Assembly (NCBI GenBank): GCA_963575745.1
Contig: CAUYUJ010003581.1
Span: 57,501-101,297 of the forward strand
Length of the DNA: 43,797 nt
Source: Prorocentrum cordatum
Taxonomy: Eukaryota; Sar; Dinophyceae; Prorocentrales; Prorocentraceae
Direction: 5' to 3'
Shown: piece after piece, positions 9,875 to 19,996 of the stretch
Position numbering within the stretch: position 1 is the stretch's first letter
Layout: each line of letters begins with the position of its first letter
Program-made: the position numbers and the translations under genes
The notes under the pieces: model-generated
Told to the model about the DNA's origin: nothing
The model's database searches: none
The model's input: the letters and a program-made list of their open reading frames with translations, nothing else

Positions 9875-10159
9875 TGGTCGAGGCTGAAGCAGGCTGGAAC
9901 ATCACGAGAGGAGAGCAGAGGTAGGCACCCCCCCGTCGGGCAGGAGCCCGGCCCTCAGCGCCTCTGCAGTGGTGGGCACCGCGGGGGGGAGGCACCGCCG
10001 ATGGACAGAGAAGTGGAACCCTTGACGCCGCGCCCCCCTCCTCCCCCGCATGTGATCCTTTTTGAATCGTTGTTTCGCCGGTCGGCGCGGGCCCTCCTCC
10101 TTTCTCCTCCCTCCTCTCCCCCCTCCTTCCTCTGCCCTCCTCCTCCATCCTTTCTCCTT

Positions 10160-10345
10160 TCTCCTTCTCCTTCTCCTCCTCCTCCTCCTCCTCCTCCTCC
10201 TCCTCCTCCTCCTCCTCCTCCTCCTCCTCCTCCTCCTCCTCCTCCTCCTCCTCCCCCCTCCATGGAGTAGATCTTGGCTGTTTTTGGCGCCTGTTTCGAG
10301 CACGCGGAGTCTCCCCCATGGGACGCACTGCTGCCAGCAGTCGCA
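10160..10345 (+). repeat. (CTC)n tract plus unique arm, inverted copy at 24478-24560
   Basis: CTC triplets (to about 10255) are joined to GGAGTAGATCTTGGCTGTTT, GCGCCTGTTTCGAGC and GACGCACTGCTGCCAGCAGT. The reverse complement of the same microsatellite-plus-arm unit is at 24478-24560. Bases 9880-10160 and 10346-10756 hold no other feature. Confidence 0.75.
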
Positions 10346-10756
10346 CTAAGCAGAGGTCCGGAGCCAGATGCCCCCCCCCAACCGCCCAATGTCGAAACGC
10401 CGAATAAGAAAACGTTCACCATTTCAGAGTGGGCACCAAGCATTCGGCAGCACAGGCGTGACGAAGGGGTTCCACTTTTTTGTCCCCTGACCAGAGGATG
10501 GACGGAAGGAGTGGAAAGGGAAAAACAGCTGCCTTCCCCTCGTCAGCCCGACATCCACCACCCCGACCATGAGATCCGGCGCCTTGAAAGAAGATGTGAT
10601 CTGCAAAAACGACCAAAGCCCTAGATCTGATATGTCTGCGGCCTGTCTCAAGCCGGATCCATACGTGAGGGTCCTGGAGCCCGAAACAAGGCAAGATCCC
10701 CCAGTGTGGGAGAAAGATGGCGCCAAGATCTCTGGCGACATCTCGTGTCCCCAGTC

Positions 10757-10922
10757 CTTGCCAGAGTTCGAGTTCATCCTGTAGTACGCCTGCGAGCCCA
10801 TGTACTTTTTGAGGACGTAGTGGCTGAGGTCCCGCCGCCACTCCAGCAGCAGTATGGACTCCACGTAGCTGCCCGCGAACGCGTCGAGGCACCCGATGAG
10901 CAGGAGCGACATCTGCAGCGTC
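10757..10922 (-). CDS. Exon: TM helix plus cytosolic loop of ABC transporter
   Basis: This 166-nt exon (in phase 2, out phase 0) encodes TLQMSLLLIGCLDAF..., then SYVESILLLEWRRDL, then SHYVLKKYMGSQAYYRM and NSNSGK. The order helix, WRxxL, xxYL-like, YYRM is the clearest family signature in the window. In ABCD and SbmA/YddA proteins the helix is followed by WRxxLTxxLxxxYLxxxxYYRL, then by a DNPDQR motif. The exon stops just before the DQR region. Acceptor GCCCCAG|GACGCT is standard AG|G. Donor GGCAAG|GACTGGGG is a GA donor. GC-ending codons dominate although the flanks are repeats. Confidence 0.88.
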
Positions 10923-10964
10923 CTGGGGCGCAGAGCCCCGACTCCCGGGGCCCGCATCGCCTTA

Positions 10965-11100
10965 AAGGCTTGCCGTCGCTCGGACGTCCCCGTGCATGTT
11001 TCGGTCTCGTGCGTGTTTTTTGTTTTTTGCTCGATGGCCGCAGATGCTCCTCAATGGTCCTCGCTGAAAGAAGAAAAAAAATGCCCGAGGGATGCCCCTT
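10965..11100 (+). repeat. Dispersed repeat pair, copy 2
   Basis: Second copy of the 9490-9640 repeat, starting about 40 bp beyond the acceptor of the 10757-10922 exon. Bases 11101-11520 are intron DNA with no recognised feature. Confidence 0.75.
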
Positions 11101-11529
11101 AAGCAGGGCCGGAAGGTCCGCCCCGCTTTTCGAGCCTCTTGGATGTCGATGTCCACCCTGCTTTGCCGTCGCTGGTTCTGCCGTGCTCTCGCGGAAATAT
11201 CCGCCCTGTTTTCTTTTACTGAGGCGGAAATGTCAGCGCTGCTGCTTCTCCCCGTGTGGGTGGCATGTCCGGCGCAACCTCAAGCAGGAAAATCCACCAA
11301 AGTACGACGGATCCAGAGTCAGAGAGTACTACAGGGCTGGACCTAAACATTGTTCCTCGTCTTGTTTCCGTTTTGTGTTTCGTTTTGCTCGACCTGCTCT
11401 CCTGTACCTCCCTGCCAAAACGAGAAACAACAACACAACCGAAGTCCAGCAAAACAGCGTCCAGGCCCAGCCCTGGAGCACTGTGCGCACTTCCAGACCG
11501 ATCACACAGTACAAATAAATCATGATCTC

Positions 11530-11569
11530 TCTATATATATATGTATGAATAAACATCCATATATACATG

Positions 11570-11610
<41 letters not shown>
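11530..11610. repeat. (TA)n tract
   Basis: It includes about 30 bp of pure TA (to 11610). A repeat shared with 6260 (GGCCAGAAAGCGCCCGCCAC) follows at 11627. Confidence 0.95.
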
Positions 11611-11612
<2 letters not shown>

Positions 11613-11762
11613 TTGCCCAGGCGGCATGGCCAGAAAGCGCCCGCCACCGGGCAGATCGGAACGAGGGGGCCGAACGTTCTGGAGCCATCCCGGGGTGCGT
11701 GAGCGAAGTGGGACTCCGTGACCGAGATTGCGTATGGGGAACGAAAAATGGCATCAACATAA

Positions 11763-11902
11763 TAACTCGGAGGTCCGCGCGGATTTCTCGGCTCCGCGCG
11801 GGACCCTCCTGGCGGCGACTCCGGCGCCGCCCCTGGCGCGCTCCGTGCGCCAGGGAGGGGGGTCCAGCACCGATCCGAGAAATCCGCGCGGACCTCCGAG
11901 TT
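11763..11902. mobile_element. Foldback element with perfect 28-bp inverted ends
   Basis: Left arm 11763-11790 starts AACTCGGAGGTCCGCGCGG. Right arm 11875-11902 is its exact reverse complement. The interior is also largely self-complementary (GGGACCCTCCTGGCG against CGCCAGGGAGGGGGGTCC). Weak similarity continues a few bases outward on both sides. Degenerate relatives lie near 2060-2165 and 19180-19225. No coding capacity. Confidence 0.85.
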
Positions 11903-11989
11903 TTCATGTTTCTGTCGTTCTTCGCTCCCCTGATTATGCTTGGCTGCTGCCTGCTGTTGCTGTTGACTCGCCACCTCTGAAAACTGATT

Positions 11990-12515
11990 CGTGTTGATCC
12001 CCTCCGGTGCCCGTAGCGTGTTCGACAATGAAGGCGCCGCCCCTCCCAGGGCTCGCACCCTGGGGACTCTTACTCGGGAAAGTCCCGGGCCTCGGCCTGG
12101 GCTGCTGGCCCCCGAGCAGCAGCGGCAGCAACAGCAGCACGCGCTTGCCCTCGTGCGCCATGCTCTTACACGCCACGGGCACCAGACACGAAGCTGCCCC
12201 ATCTTGCTGGGGGACTCTGCGGATGGAGGGGCCGATGTCCCCACACCCAGAGCTCCCGCCCGAGGGAAGTCGAGCCAGCACGTCTCCCGCGGCACGTTTG
12301 CCACCGTCAGCCAGCGCACGACACGTGAGCAAATCCGTGCGACTCTGGGGAGCGGCGAGGGTCCGAAGCGCGAAGGACTCGAGCCCCAGGAGAGGGGCAG
12401 CCTGCCGGAGCACACGCACGAAAAACACCACGGATTCGAGCCCCAGTCGAGAGGCACTCGGTATGGGGCACACGAACGCACACCAAGGAGTCCACCGATC
12501 GAGCCTCAGTCGAAG
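11990..12515. other. Unique GC-rich intron stretch
   Basis: It has three copies of a short GGGCA...CCAGAG/CGAGCCCCAG motif between 12360 and 12510, where CGAGCCCCAG recurs about every 65 bases. No exon with splice signals was found. Confidence 0.4.
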
Positions 12516-12524
12516 GGCAACTCC

Positions 12525-12675
12525 TCCTCCTCCTCCTCCTCCTCCTCCTCCTCCTCCTCCTCCGCCTCCCTCCTCCTCCTCGTCCTCCTCCTCCTCCTCC
12601 TCCTCCTCCTCCTCCTCCTCCTCCTCCTCCTCCTCCTCCTCCTCCTCCTCCTCCTCCTCCTCCTCCTCCTCCACG
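12525..12675 (+). repeat. (CTC)n microsatellite
   Basis: About 150 bp, nearly pure from 12580 onward. Confidence 0.97.
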
Positions 12676-12738
12676 TAGGACCCCCCCAAAAAAGAACGGT
12701 TCGAGCCCCAAGAGAGAAGCAACGCACAGGGAACATAC

Positions 12739-13290
12739 ATCCGCCGGCCCCCGCCTGCCGGGGGCGAGAAGGCGTGTGAGATGATCGGCTGCCCCCTCTT
12801 TGCCTTGCCCCCTCCCCCAGGGTGGGGTCCAATACCCCGCCTAAGGAGAAGGGGGGGGGGGGGGGGCATCCAGGCTACTCGGCGCACCCCAGGAGACCCT
12901 GGAGCTTCCAAATCCGCATTCCGTGGCCTCAAAGGCGTTCTAAGGCGGTCCCGAATCGGGACACGATTGGCCCAAGACGCCTGCGATGGCTCCAAGACCG
13001 CCCAAGACGCCTTCGAGACGCCCCGAGAGCCTTCCTAAGAGGCCCCGAGAGGCAAAAATCCATGGTTTCCCTTCAGACGTTATTCATTGTTACTGGCGTT
13101 ACATTCTTCTCGAGCTTCCGACGCTACAAAGCGGCCGAAGAAGCCTCGTAGACCGCCCAATAACTGCCCAAGAGGCCCCTTCGAGGGCCCCACGACGGCC
13201 CGAGAGGGTTCCAAGACGGCCCAAAAAGGGTCCCCAGACAGCCAAAGATCGCCCCAAGGGGGCCCCAAGAGAAGCGAAGAGGGATAACAC
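12739..13290 (+). mobile_element. CCAAGA element, left-end copy
   Basis: It begins ATCCGCCGGCCCCCGCC and reaches GGCGTGTGAGATG. Degenerate CCCAAGACGCC units and the internal GGCAAAAATCCATGGTTTCC segment follow, as in the elements at 20841 and 38986. No right inverted end was found. Confidence 0.55.
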
Positions 13291-13489
13291 AAACCGGAAA
13301 TCCTATCTGTCCGCTGGGAATCGTGCTACCACCCGAGACTTCCTTGCGACTCATACAGGACTGACGTTTCAATGACCCGCCCCGCTCGACCCGCCCGTTC
13401 GGGTCCATCCGCCCGCCCGCCCGTCTGTTTCTGCCGCTTGATTTCCTACTCTTAACCCCCCTCCTGCTGATCTCTCTCGTGATCCATCC

Positions 13490-13691
13490 TTCTCCCTCCC
13501 CTTTGTCCCTCCCCTCCTCCCTCCCTTCCTCTGCTTCAGGGGCTGCGCCAACTATACTTGGCAGGCAAGGAAGGTATACGTCAAGGGAAGCTCGATCGAA
13601 GATGACGAGGGCGGGCATCGAGGGTTTGTGGTATGCATGTTGAGTGGCACGCGACCAACTAATTGCGAACAATCTTAAAATGTGTGTTGTT

Positions 13692-13787
<96 letters not shown>

Positions 13788-13788
13788 G
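13490..13788 (+). repeat. 300-bp duplication copy A ending in (GTT)n
   Basis: C/T-rich start, GCCAACTATACTTGGCAGGC, GATCGAAGATGACGAGGGCG, then (GTT)n from 13684. Same order as 14463-14783. Confidence 0.75.
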
Positions 13789-13954
13789 AACTCTCATTCT
13801 TGACGAATAATTATTGTTGATCCCCCCCACCGGTGCACATTGGTTTTTTTCGATTGAAGTGCCACCCCCGGGGCTCGCACCTTGTTTTTTTCTCAAGGAA
13901 AGTCTTCCTGCTCAAACTGTGCCCCTGCCCCCCGGGCTACAACAACAACGGCTC

Positions 13955-14400
13955 CCGCCTGAGACTTCCTCGATTTTTACTCAGGACCCCCGCTCCCGCC
14001 TGAGACTTCCGCGCAATTTACTCAGGAAAGGCGCTCCCGTCTGAGACTTCCTCGCAATGTAATCAAGACCCCCGCTCCCGCCTGAGACTTCCGTGCAATT
14101 TACGTGGGAACGGCGCTCCCGCCTGAGACTTCTTCGAATTTTACTCAGGACCCCCGCTCCTGCCTGACATTTCCGCGCAATTGACTCAGGAACGGCGCTC
14201 CCGCCTGAGACTTCCTCGCAATTTAGTGAGGACCCCCGCTCCCGCCTGAGACTTCCGTGCAATTTGCTCAGGAACGGCGCTCCCGCTTGAGACTTCCTCG
14301 CAACTTAGTCAGGGCCCCCGCTTCCGCCTGAGATTTCCTCACAATGTACTCAGGACTGCGCTCTCGCGTGCGACGTCCTCACAAATTATTCTGGAATTGC
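13955..14400 (+). repeat. 41-bp satellite in 82-bp higher-order dimers
   Basis: Ten or so 41-bp units CGCTCCCGCCTGAGACTTCC plus CAATTTACTCAGGA. Two unit types alternate: A (TTCCTCG ... GGACCCCCG) and B (TTCCGTG/GCG ... GGAACGGCG), giving an 82-bp repeat. Outlying fragments at 13330-13375. Confidence 0.9.
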
Positions 14401-14462
14401 GTTTCGGCGCTCAGGAACCACGCACGCGCCAAGGACGCCTTCACAACGTGGTATCTTCCCTC

Positions 14463-14783
14463 TTCCTTCGTCCTTCCCCCTCCCCTTCCTCCCACTCTCC
14501 CTCGTTCTTCCCCTCCTCCTCTTGCAGGGCCCGCGCCAATTCCAATGGCGGGCAGAGAGATGTACGCCCCCGAAGGATTGTCCGCCCGTTCCGGTTTGCC
14601 CGTACGTCTAAGCCCGCCGGCCCCAGCAAAGAGAAATAATCCCCCGAAAGGGGTGTGATCGAAGACGAAGAGGGCGGGTATCGAGGGTGTAGGGTATACG
14701 TGTTGAATGACTCGCGGGCAAGTAAGAGCGTACAGCCTTAAAATGGTTGTTGTTGTTGTTGTTGTTGCTGTTGTTGTTGTTGT
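14463..14783 (+). repeat. 300-bp duplication copy B ending in (GTT)n
   Basis: GATCGAAGACGAAGAGGGCG, TATCGAGGGTGTAGGGTATA and CCTTAAAATG, then (GTT)n from 14744, parallel to copy A about 1.05 kb upstream. Confidence 0.75.
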
Positions 14784-14879
14784 CGTCGTCCTCCTCCCCG
14801 CACCCCACCCGCGAACCACCCCGCGACCCACCCGCGACCCACCCCGCGCCCGCGCCCTCACTCTCATCCGCAATTGCGG

Positions 14880-14960
14880 GGTGCAACATATTATCTGACC
14901 TCTGAGCGTGCGCGGCGCCCCTGGGGTGCCGACGCACACACAGTACGAATATTTCGGGGT
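14880..14960 (+). repeat. Dispersed repeat abutting an exon donor
   Basis: Matches 6300-6385 (CGCC CCTGGGGTGCCGACGC, ACGCACACA.AGTA, TTGGGGTGA.GCC-like). Its end lies about 12 bases from the donor of the 14973-15110 exon. Confidence 0.65.
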
Positions 14961-14972
14961 GATGCCCCAGTC

Positions 14973-15110
14973 CTGGTGATGTGCCAGAAGGCGTCCGCGT
15001 TCAGGGCAACAATGTTGGCCATCTGGACGCTTGCCAGGTAGGTGCCAAGAATCTTGATGCACTGGCTCTCGAAGAGCAGGAACATCTTGCACGCCAGGAG
15101 CAGCCACTGC
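14973..15110 (-). CDS. Exon: early TM helix of ABC transporter membrane domain
   Basis: This 138-nt exon (in phase 2, out phase 2) encodes QWLLLACKMFLLFESQCIK, then ILGTYLASVQMANIVALN, then ADAFWHIT. It matches the family pattern of a helix, a small extracytoplasmic loop (YLAxxxAxIxxAL) and a D-AFW motif. The next helix is supplied by the 10757-10922 exon. Joined across the intron the phase is correct (AG + G gives Arg). The acceptor is CCCGCCAG|GCAGTG. The donor CACCAG|GACTGGGG is a GA donor that shares its first eight intron bases with the next intron. A dispersed repeat (14880-14960) abuts the donor side. Confidence 0.83.
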
Positions 15111-15204
15111 CTGGCGGGAAAAGACGAGGAGGAGGGAAAGGACGCGGATGAGGAGAACGACGACGACAGCGACGACGATGACGACGGATAATATGGAACA
15201 TGCT

Positions 15205-15960
15205 ATATACATATAGAGAGAGAGAGAGAGAGAGAGCGAGAAAGATCAAGCTGTATACATACACGTATGTATATACAGATGTTCAAGAAACCCTGAACCC
15301 CCTACAGATTGCCATCTCTTGGGAGGCCGACTTCTGTTCCTGACGGTCTCTGCTGGCCTTCCGCCAGCTGAGGCCGGCGGAGGCGGCCTCGTCTCGCTTC
15401 CGCGGGCCTCCGCCGCCCCTCCTCCGCCCTCCCGCCGAGGAGGCGCTGCCAACTCCTTCGATCCTCGGAGGCGAGGCCTCTCTGGAGCGCCCCACATGCT
15501 GACGCGCACGCACACACAGACCTGCACATAGAGATAGAGGCAGAGAGCAAGAGCGAGAAAGAGAGGGGGAGGGGGAGGCGGAGACGTGGACGGAGCGAAA
15601 AAGAGAGGGAGGGGAGGGGGAAGGGATGCCTCCTCCCCCCAGGGCCTTCGGCAGGAGGAAAAAAAAAAAAAAGAGGGGCGGGATCCGCCACCATGCCCTC
15701 GGCACCAGTGGGGCGCGTCATGGTGACGGCGGCGAGGCCCCAGACAGCCCCCGGCAGACGAGGCCACCTCAGGCCCGAAACAGTGGAAAAACGCACCAGA
15801 ATCCTGCGTGTGTTGGTCTTGGCCCCCGCTGCCCCTGCCAGGCGCCCGCGCCTGGCTGGCTTCGGGGCCGGGCGGCCCGGTGGCATCGTTAAATGAATCG
15901 CCTTCGGCTCGTCACCAAAACCAATTCCATACATATAGATTTGACAAATAACAGAACAAT
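15205..15960. other. (GA)n tracts and GC-rich stretch
   Basis: (GA)n at 15212-15242, a purine-rich run at 15530-15625 and A14 at 15660. The rest is GC-rich. A 67-codon plus ORF (15693-15896) starts in GCCACCATG but has no other support. Confidence 0.5.
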
Positions 15961-16079
15961 CAACAACCTATATACGTATATATATAAATATATATGTATA
16001 CAAGACTGCATTGGCGCTTCGCGCCATGCACCTTGTTCCTTGAAGCTCTGGATCAGCTGGCATTCGTGCTATCCTGGGA

Positions 16080-16530
16080 GTCCTTTGAGGGGCCCTCGCG
16101 GTTATGCATCACGAAGTGGGGCAGGTTGCGGATGGAGGGGGTTGTTACACTGAGACGGCAGAGTGAGATGGTTTTGTCTTCATGCGCGGTTGTCTCTGAG
16201 GCTTGGCAAGCGGTTCTTGGGGACTGTCTTGGGCATCTCTTGGGCCTGGGTGGTGCTGTCTTCAGGATTATGGGAGTTCGCTTTCAAGCCTCTGGGGTCG
16301 TTTTGGAAGGGGTTGGCGGGCTTCAACGGCCGCTTGCAACGTCGGACGGTCGAGCAAGAGAGAAAGAACAAATCCTTCAAACGCTATGGGGAAATCGATC
16401 AATTGTGACTCTCAGTGCTTTCTTCGGAGGACTCCTGAGGTTTTTTGGAGGCCTTTCGGCGCTTGTTGGAAGTCGTCGATGCTTTTGGGCGCTCTTCTTC
16501 GGGCCGCGTGGTTTGTGAATAGCCTGTTGG
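16080..16530 (-). repeat. Antisense degenerate CCAAGA array
   Basis: Read in reverse complement it shows GCCCAAGACAGTCCCCAAG-type units as in the CCAAGA elements. Strongly diverged. Bases 16531-17025 show no feature apart from a near-repeat of GGTTCGCAACC at 16613-16650. Confidence 0.55.
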
Positions 16531-17026
16531 AGCGGAGAGCTCTTACTTTCGCGCCCGGATGCCACGATTCTTGTGAGGGGAGCGATTCCCAAAGGAAAAC
16601 CCTTCGAATCCCGGGTTCGCAACCAAATTTGTGTTCAAATGGTTGCGAACCCAGGATTCTGGCCAGAATGTGGCGCGTCAGACGGGGGGTGTACCAGGCG
16701 GCGTGCTGATGCGACTTCGGGGAAAGCGGCCTTGCAGAACGTCGGCGTGGGCTTTGCGCGGGGGGCTCGTCGAGACGTTCGCTCTTGGACGTCGTTGGGC
16801 TTTCCGAACCGTAGCACTCCTACAGGGATCTGGGGGGTCTCTTGGATCCCCGATGGGAGGGAGCAGGAAGAGGAGGAGCAGGGTTAGGGAGGCAGGGGCA
16901 CTTGGGGACGGAGGAAGGGCCACTCGGGGGAGCCCGCCGGCTGTCCTCCCAAGGGCCCAGTTGCCTTCGGCGTGGTTCGGACCTCGCTTCTACTTCTTTC
17001 TTCTAGGAGGTTGAGGAGGAGGGAGG

Positions 17027-17750
17027 AGACGACGCGGGGGCGAGAGAGGAGGAGGAGGAGGAGGAGGAGGAGGAGGAGGAGGAGGAGGAGGAGGAGGAGG
17101 AAGAGGAGTTCGAGGAGGAGGAGCAGCAGGAAAACGACGAGGAGGAGGAGGAGCAGGAGGAGGAGGAAAAGGAAGGAGAAGAGAAGGAAACAGAGGAAGA
17201 CGAGGACGACTTGCAGAGAGAGCGGGAGGAGGAGGAGGAGGAGGAGGAGGAGGAGGAGGAAGAAAGGGGGAGGAGGAGGAAGAGGGGGAGAACGTGGAGG
17301 GGGAAGAGTAGCAGGAAGAGCAAGTGGAAGAGAAGGAAATAGAGGAGAAGGAAAGAAGAGGAGGAATACGAGGAGGAGCAGGAGGAGGAGGAGCAGCAGC
17401 AAAAGGAGGAGGAGGAGGAAGGAGAAGAGAAGAGAAAGGAGGAAGACGAAGAGGTCTTGCAGGGGGAGCAGGAGGAGGATGAGGAGGAGGAGGAGGAGGA
17501 GGAGGAGGAGGAGGAGGAGGAGGGGGAGGAGCAGGAGGAGGTGGAGAGGAGGAGGAAGAGGAGGAGAGGGAGGAGGAGGAGGAGGAGGAGGAGGAGGAGG
17601 AGGAGGAGGAGGAGGAGGAGGTAGAGGAGGAGGAGGGGAGGAGGAGGAGGAGGAGGACGAGGAGGAGGGGGAGGGGGAAGAGAAGAAGGAAAAGGAGGAG
17701 GAGGAGGAGGAGGAGGAGGGGGAGAGGCAGAGGAGGAAGAGGAGGGATAG
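17027..17750 (+). repeat. 720-bp (GAG)n purine tract
   Basis: Almost purely purine on the plus strand, with two internal near-repeats (AAACAGAGGAAGACGAGG-like and AAATAGAGGAGAAGG-like). Open in all frames because of composition. Confidence 0.97.
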
Positions 17751-17879
17751 GATATATATATATATACACAGATATACACATGACAACAAGAACAAACAAA
17801 CAGAAAATAAAACTTGTCATTCAAACACATTAAGAGATATCAGAACATACAAATTTCAAACATCGCAACAACCCACCGG

Positions 17880-18660
17880 TTGCACCGGCCGCATAGGCCG
17901 CCTTCTCCCGCCCCTGCCCCGCCGCTCAGCTGTGCGCCCCCGCCTCGCCAGCCCTTTGGCGGAGCGTCCCCGCCGCCTTCGGCTGTGATGCGTGCGCCGG
18001 CCGGGTACGGTTCTCCTTCCCCGCATCCCTGCGCCCTGCCGCCGCCGGGGCGTCCCCGCGGCGGCCTACGGCACCTCGCTGCCCGCACCACCCCGCAGGC
18101 GGCGTCCTGCTCAGCAGCCCTGGCTCCTGGCAGCCCTCCTTGCCGCCTCAGTGGCGCCTCTGCCAGCAACCCTGCCCGTGGCCCTCAGCAGCCCAGCGCG
18201 GCAGCCTCGCACCTGCTCAGCAGCCCTGGCTCCTGGCAGCCCTGCCCTGCTGGCCGCCGCAGCGGCGTTCTGCCAGCAGCCTGCCGCGTGGCCTTCAGAA
18301 GCTCAGCATGGCAGCCTTGCAGCATTTTGCGGTCGCGAGCTGGACGCTGGCCAGCCCCCAGTTTGCTGACTTCCACATACCGCCCAGCCGTTCCACGGCG
18401 ATGCCCGCCGCGCACGGCCCTCTGCCGAACACTCCGATGGTGCCCGCAGTGGGCCTGCTCGCTGCTCCTCTCCCCTACTGGTTCTACTTGCCCTGCGCTT
18501 GCAGCGCCTGCAGCCGTTGCCTCAGCCCCTGGGCGTGGGCGCGTTAACGCTCCAGGTCCACTGCCAGGACGCCACAGAAGCGGCGGGCCGCACCGGCCAC
18601 TCCTGCCGATGTCCACCGCGCTGTAAATGCTTCCCCCCTTTCCGCCCTCCGCGGCCGCAT
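17880..18660. repeat. GC-rich block with 103-bp tandem duplication
   Basis: CCTGCTCAGCAGCCCTGGCT occurs at about 18107 and 18210 in a 103-bp tandem pair with a degenerate third unit. The block is preceded by an AT-rich strip (17755-17875). Confidence 0.75.
18316..18454 (-). CDS. Weak candidate exon in GC-rich block
   Basis: This 139-nt frame encodes PTAGTIGVFGRGPCAAGIAV, then ERLGGMWKSANWGLASVQL, then ATAKCCK, between GAGCAG|GCCCAC and GCAAG|GCTGCC. The codons are GC3-rich and the peptide looks natural. Its out phase (0) does not fit the exon at 14973-15110, which needs phase 2. It also sits beside a 103-bp tandem duplication in a GC-rich block. It is probably an exon remnant or chance. Confidence 0.2.
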
Positions 18661-18789
18661 TCCACCTTCCTCTCCCTCTCGTGCCGCTGGACAATTACTT
18701 AGTATCTCGTGACCCGGACTACTTGAGCGCGCGTGCGGATTGCCTCTGCCGCGCTGCGACGGAAGAGATGCTTCGGTGCTGGACTCGCG

Positions 18790-18867
18790 GCTGCCCAGAG
18801 AGGTTCCAAAATACTGCCCCAGGGCGCCCCAGGGCGCCCCACGAGGGCCCGAAAAGGAGTCCACGAG

Positions 18868-18909
<42 letters not shown>

Positions 18910-19080
18910 CCTCTCTTCTCTCTCTTCTCTCTCTCTCTCTCTCTCTCTCTTTTACTGGTGTCCTCCAAGAGGGCCCCCGCAGGGCCGAGCGGGCCCCAGG
19001 AGAGCCCGAAGAGCGCCCCAAGCGAGCCCCAGAGGCCTCCAAGATGGTCTGAGAGGGCCTCAAGACGACCCCCTTAGCTT
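18790..19080 (+). repeat. CCAAGA-type array split by (CT)n
   Basis: CCCCAGGGCGCCCCAGGGCG and GCCCGAAGAGCGCCCCAAG units flank a CT tract (18872-18956). Confidence 0.7.
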
Positions 19081-19299
19081 CCACGGGGCTCCCATCTCGA
19101 CAGGCCCGCGAAGGCATTCATGGTTGACTCCTGGGTCTGCTTTGGATGATCTAGAAGAAGAGGAAAAACCGTAAACATAAACTTCTGGCGCTCCGCGAGG
19201 ATTTCTTGGTTCCGCGCTGGGCCACATCTAGCACATCTAGAACCAGCTTGGAGAGGGTCCTCGACTAATAGAGGGTGCCATGTGAAGGAGGAAGGACAC

Positions 19300-19392
19300 G
19301 TGTCTGGTGTCCGGAAGCTGGTGTCTGGTGTCCTGTGGCTGGTGTCCAGTGTGCGGTGTCTGGTGTCCTGTGCCTGGTGTCCAGTGTCCAGC
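19300..19392 (+). repeat. GGTGTCTGGTGTCC minisatellite
   Basis: Degenerate tandem GCTGGTGTCCAGTGT/GGTGTCTGGTGTCCTGTG units. Confidence 0.85.
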
Positions 19393-19417
19393 GCGCGAAA
19401 TCGCTCTATAGTGGGAG

Positions 19418-19978
19418 GATCGAGGAGGAGGAGGAGGAAGAGGAGGAGGATCGAGAAGGAGGAGGTGAAGCGTGCCCGAAGGAGGATCGAGGAGGAGGAG
19501 GAGGATCGAGGAGGAGGAGGAGGAGGAGGAGGAGGAGGAGGAGGAGGAGGAGGGAGGGGGCCCGAAAAACTCCTCATCGCCCGCTGACCGCCGATGGGGG
19601 CCCGATGGCCTATCCCGCCCAGGAGAGCGAAATTGCTATGTAGTGGGAGGATCGAGGGGGAGGACGAGGAGGAGGAGGAGGAGGAGAGGAGGAGGAGGAG
19701 GAGAAGGAGAAGGAGGAGGAGGAGGAGGAGGATCGAGAAGGAGGATCGAGAAGGAGGAGGTGAAGCGTGCCCGAATGAGGATCGAGGAGGAGGAGGAAGA
19801 GGAAGAGCAAGAGGAGAAGGATCGAGGAGGAGGGAGAGGAGAAGGATCGAGGAGGAAGATCGAAGAGGATCGAGAAGGAGGACTGAGGAGGATCGAGGTG
19901 GATCGAGGTGGATCGAGGAGGCGGGGAGGAGGGGCGGAGGAGGAGGAGGAGGAGGAGGAGGAGGAGGAGGAGGAGGAT
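19418..19978 (+). repeat. (GAG)n/(GAGGATCGAG)n tract with embedded unique arm
   Basis: Two microsatellite runs surround a unique segment (19555-19645: CATCGCCCGCTGACCGCCGA, GGGCCCGATGGCCTATCCCG) whose reverse complement occurs at 26135-26235. It ends 19 bases before an exon. Confidence 0.85.
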
Positions 19979-19996
19979 AGCCCTCTCAACAGTGGC

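Noticed and set aside
15693-15896. 67-codon plus ORF with GCCACCATG context
   Set aside because: GC-rich stretch, no homology, and the opposite strand is equally open; the start context alone is not evidence.
16010-16095. Plus frame TLFLEALDQLAFVLSWESFE
   Set aside because: Plausible peptide, but no acceptor of the AG|G type in place, and it adjoins a degenerate antisense CCAAGA array.
16972-17988. Long Arg/Glu-rich and Ser/Pro/Leu-rich frames on both strands
   Set aside because: Translation of a GAG microsatellite; no non-repeat protein sequence.
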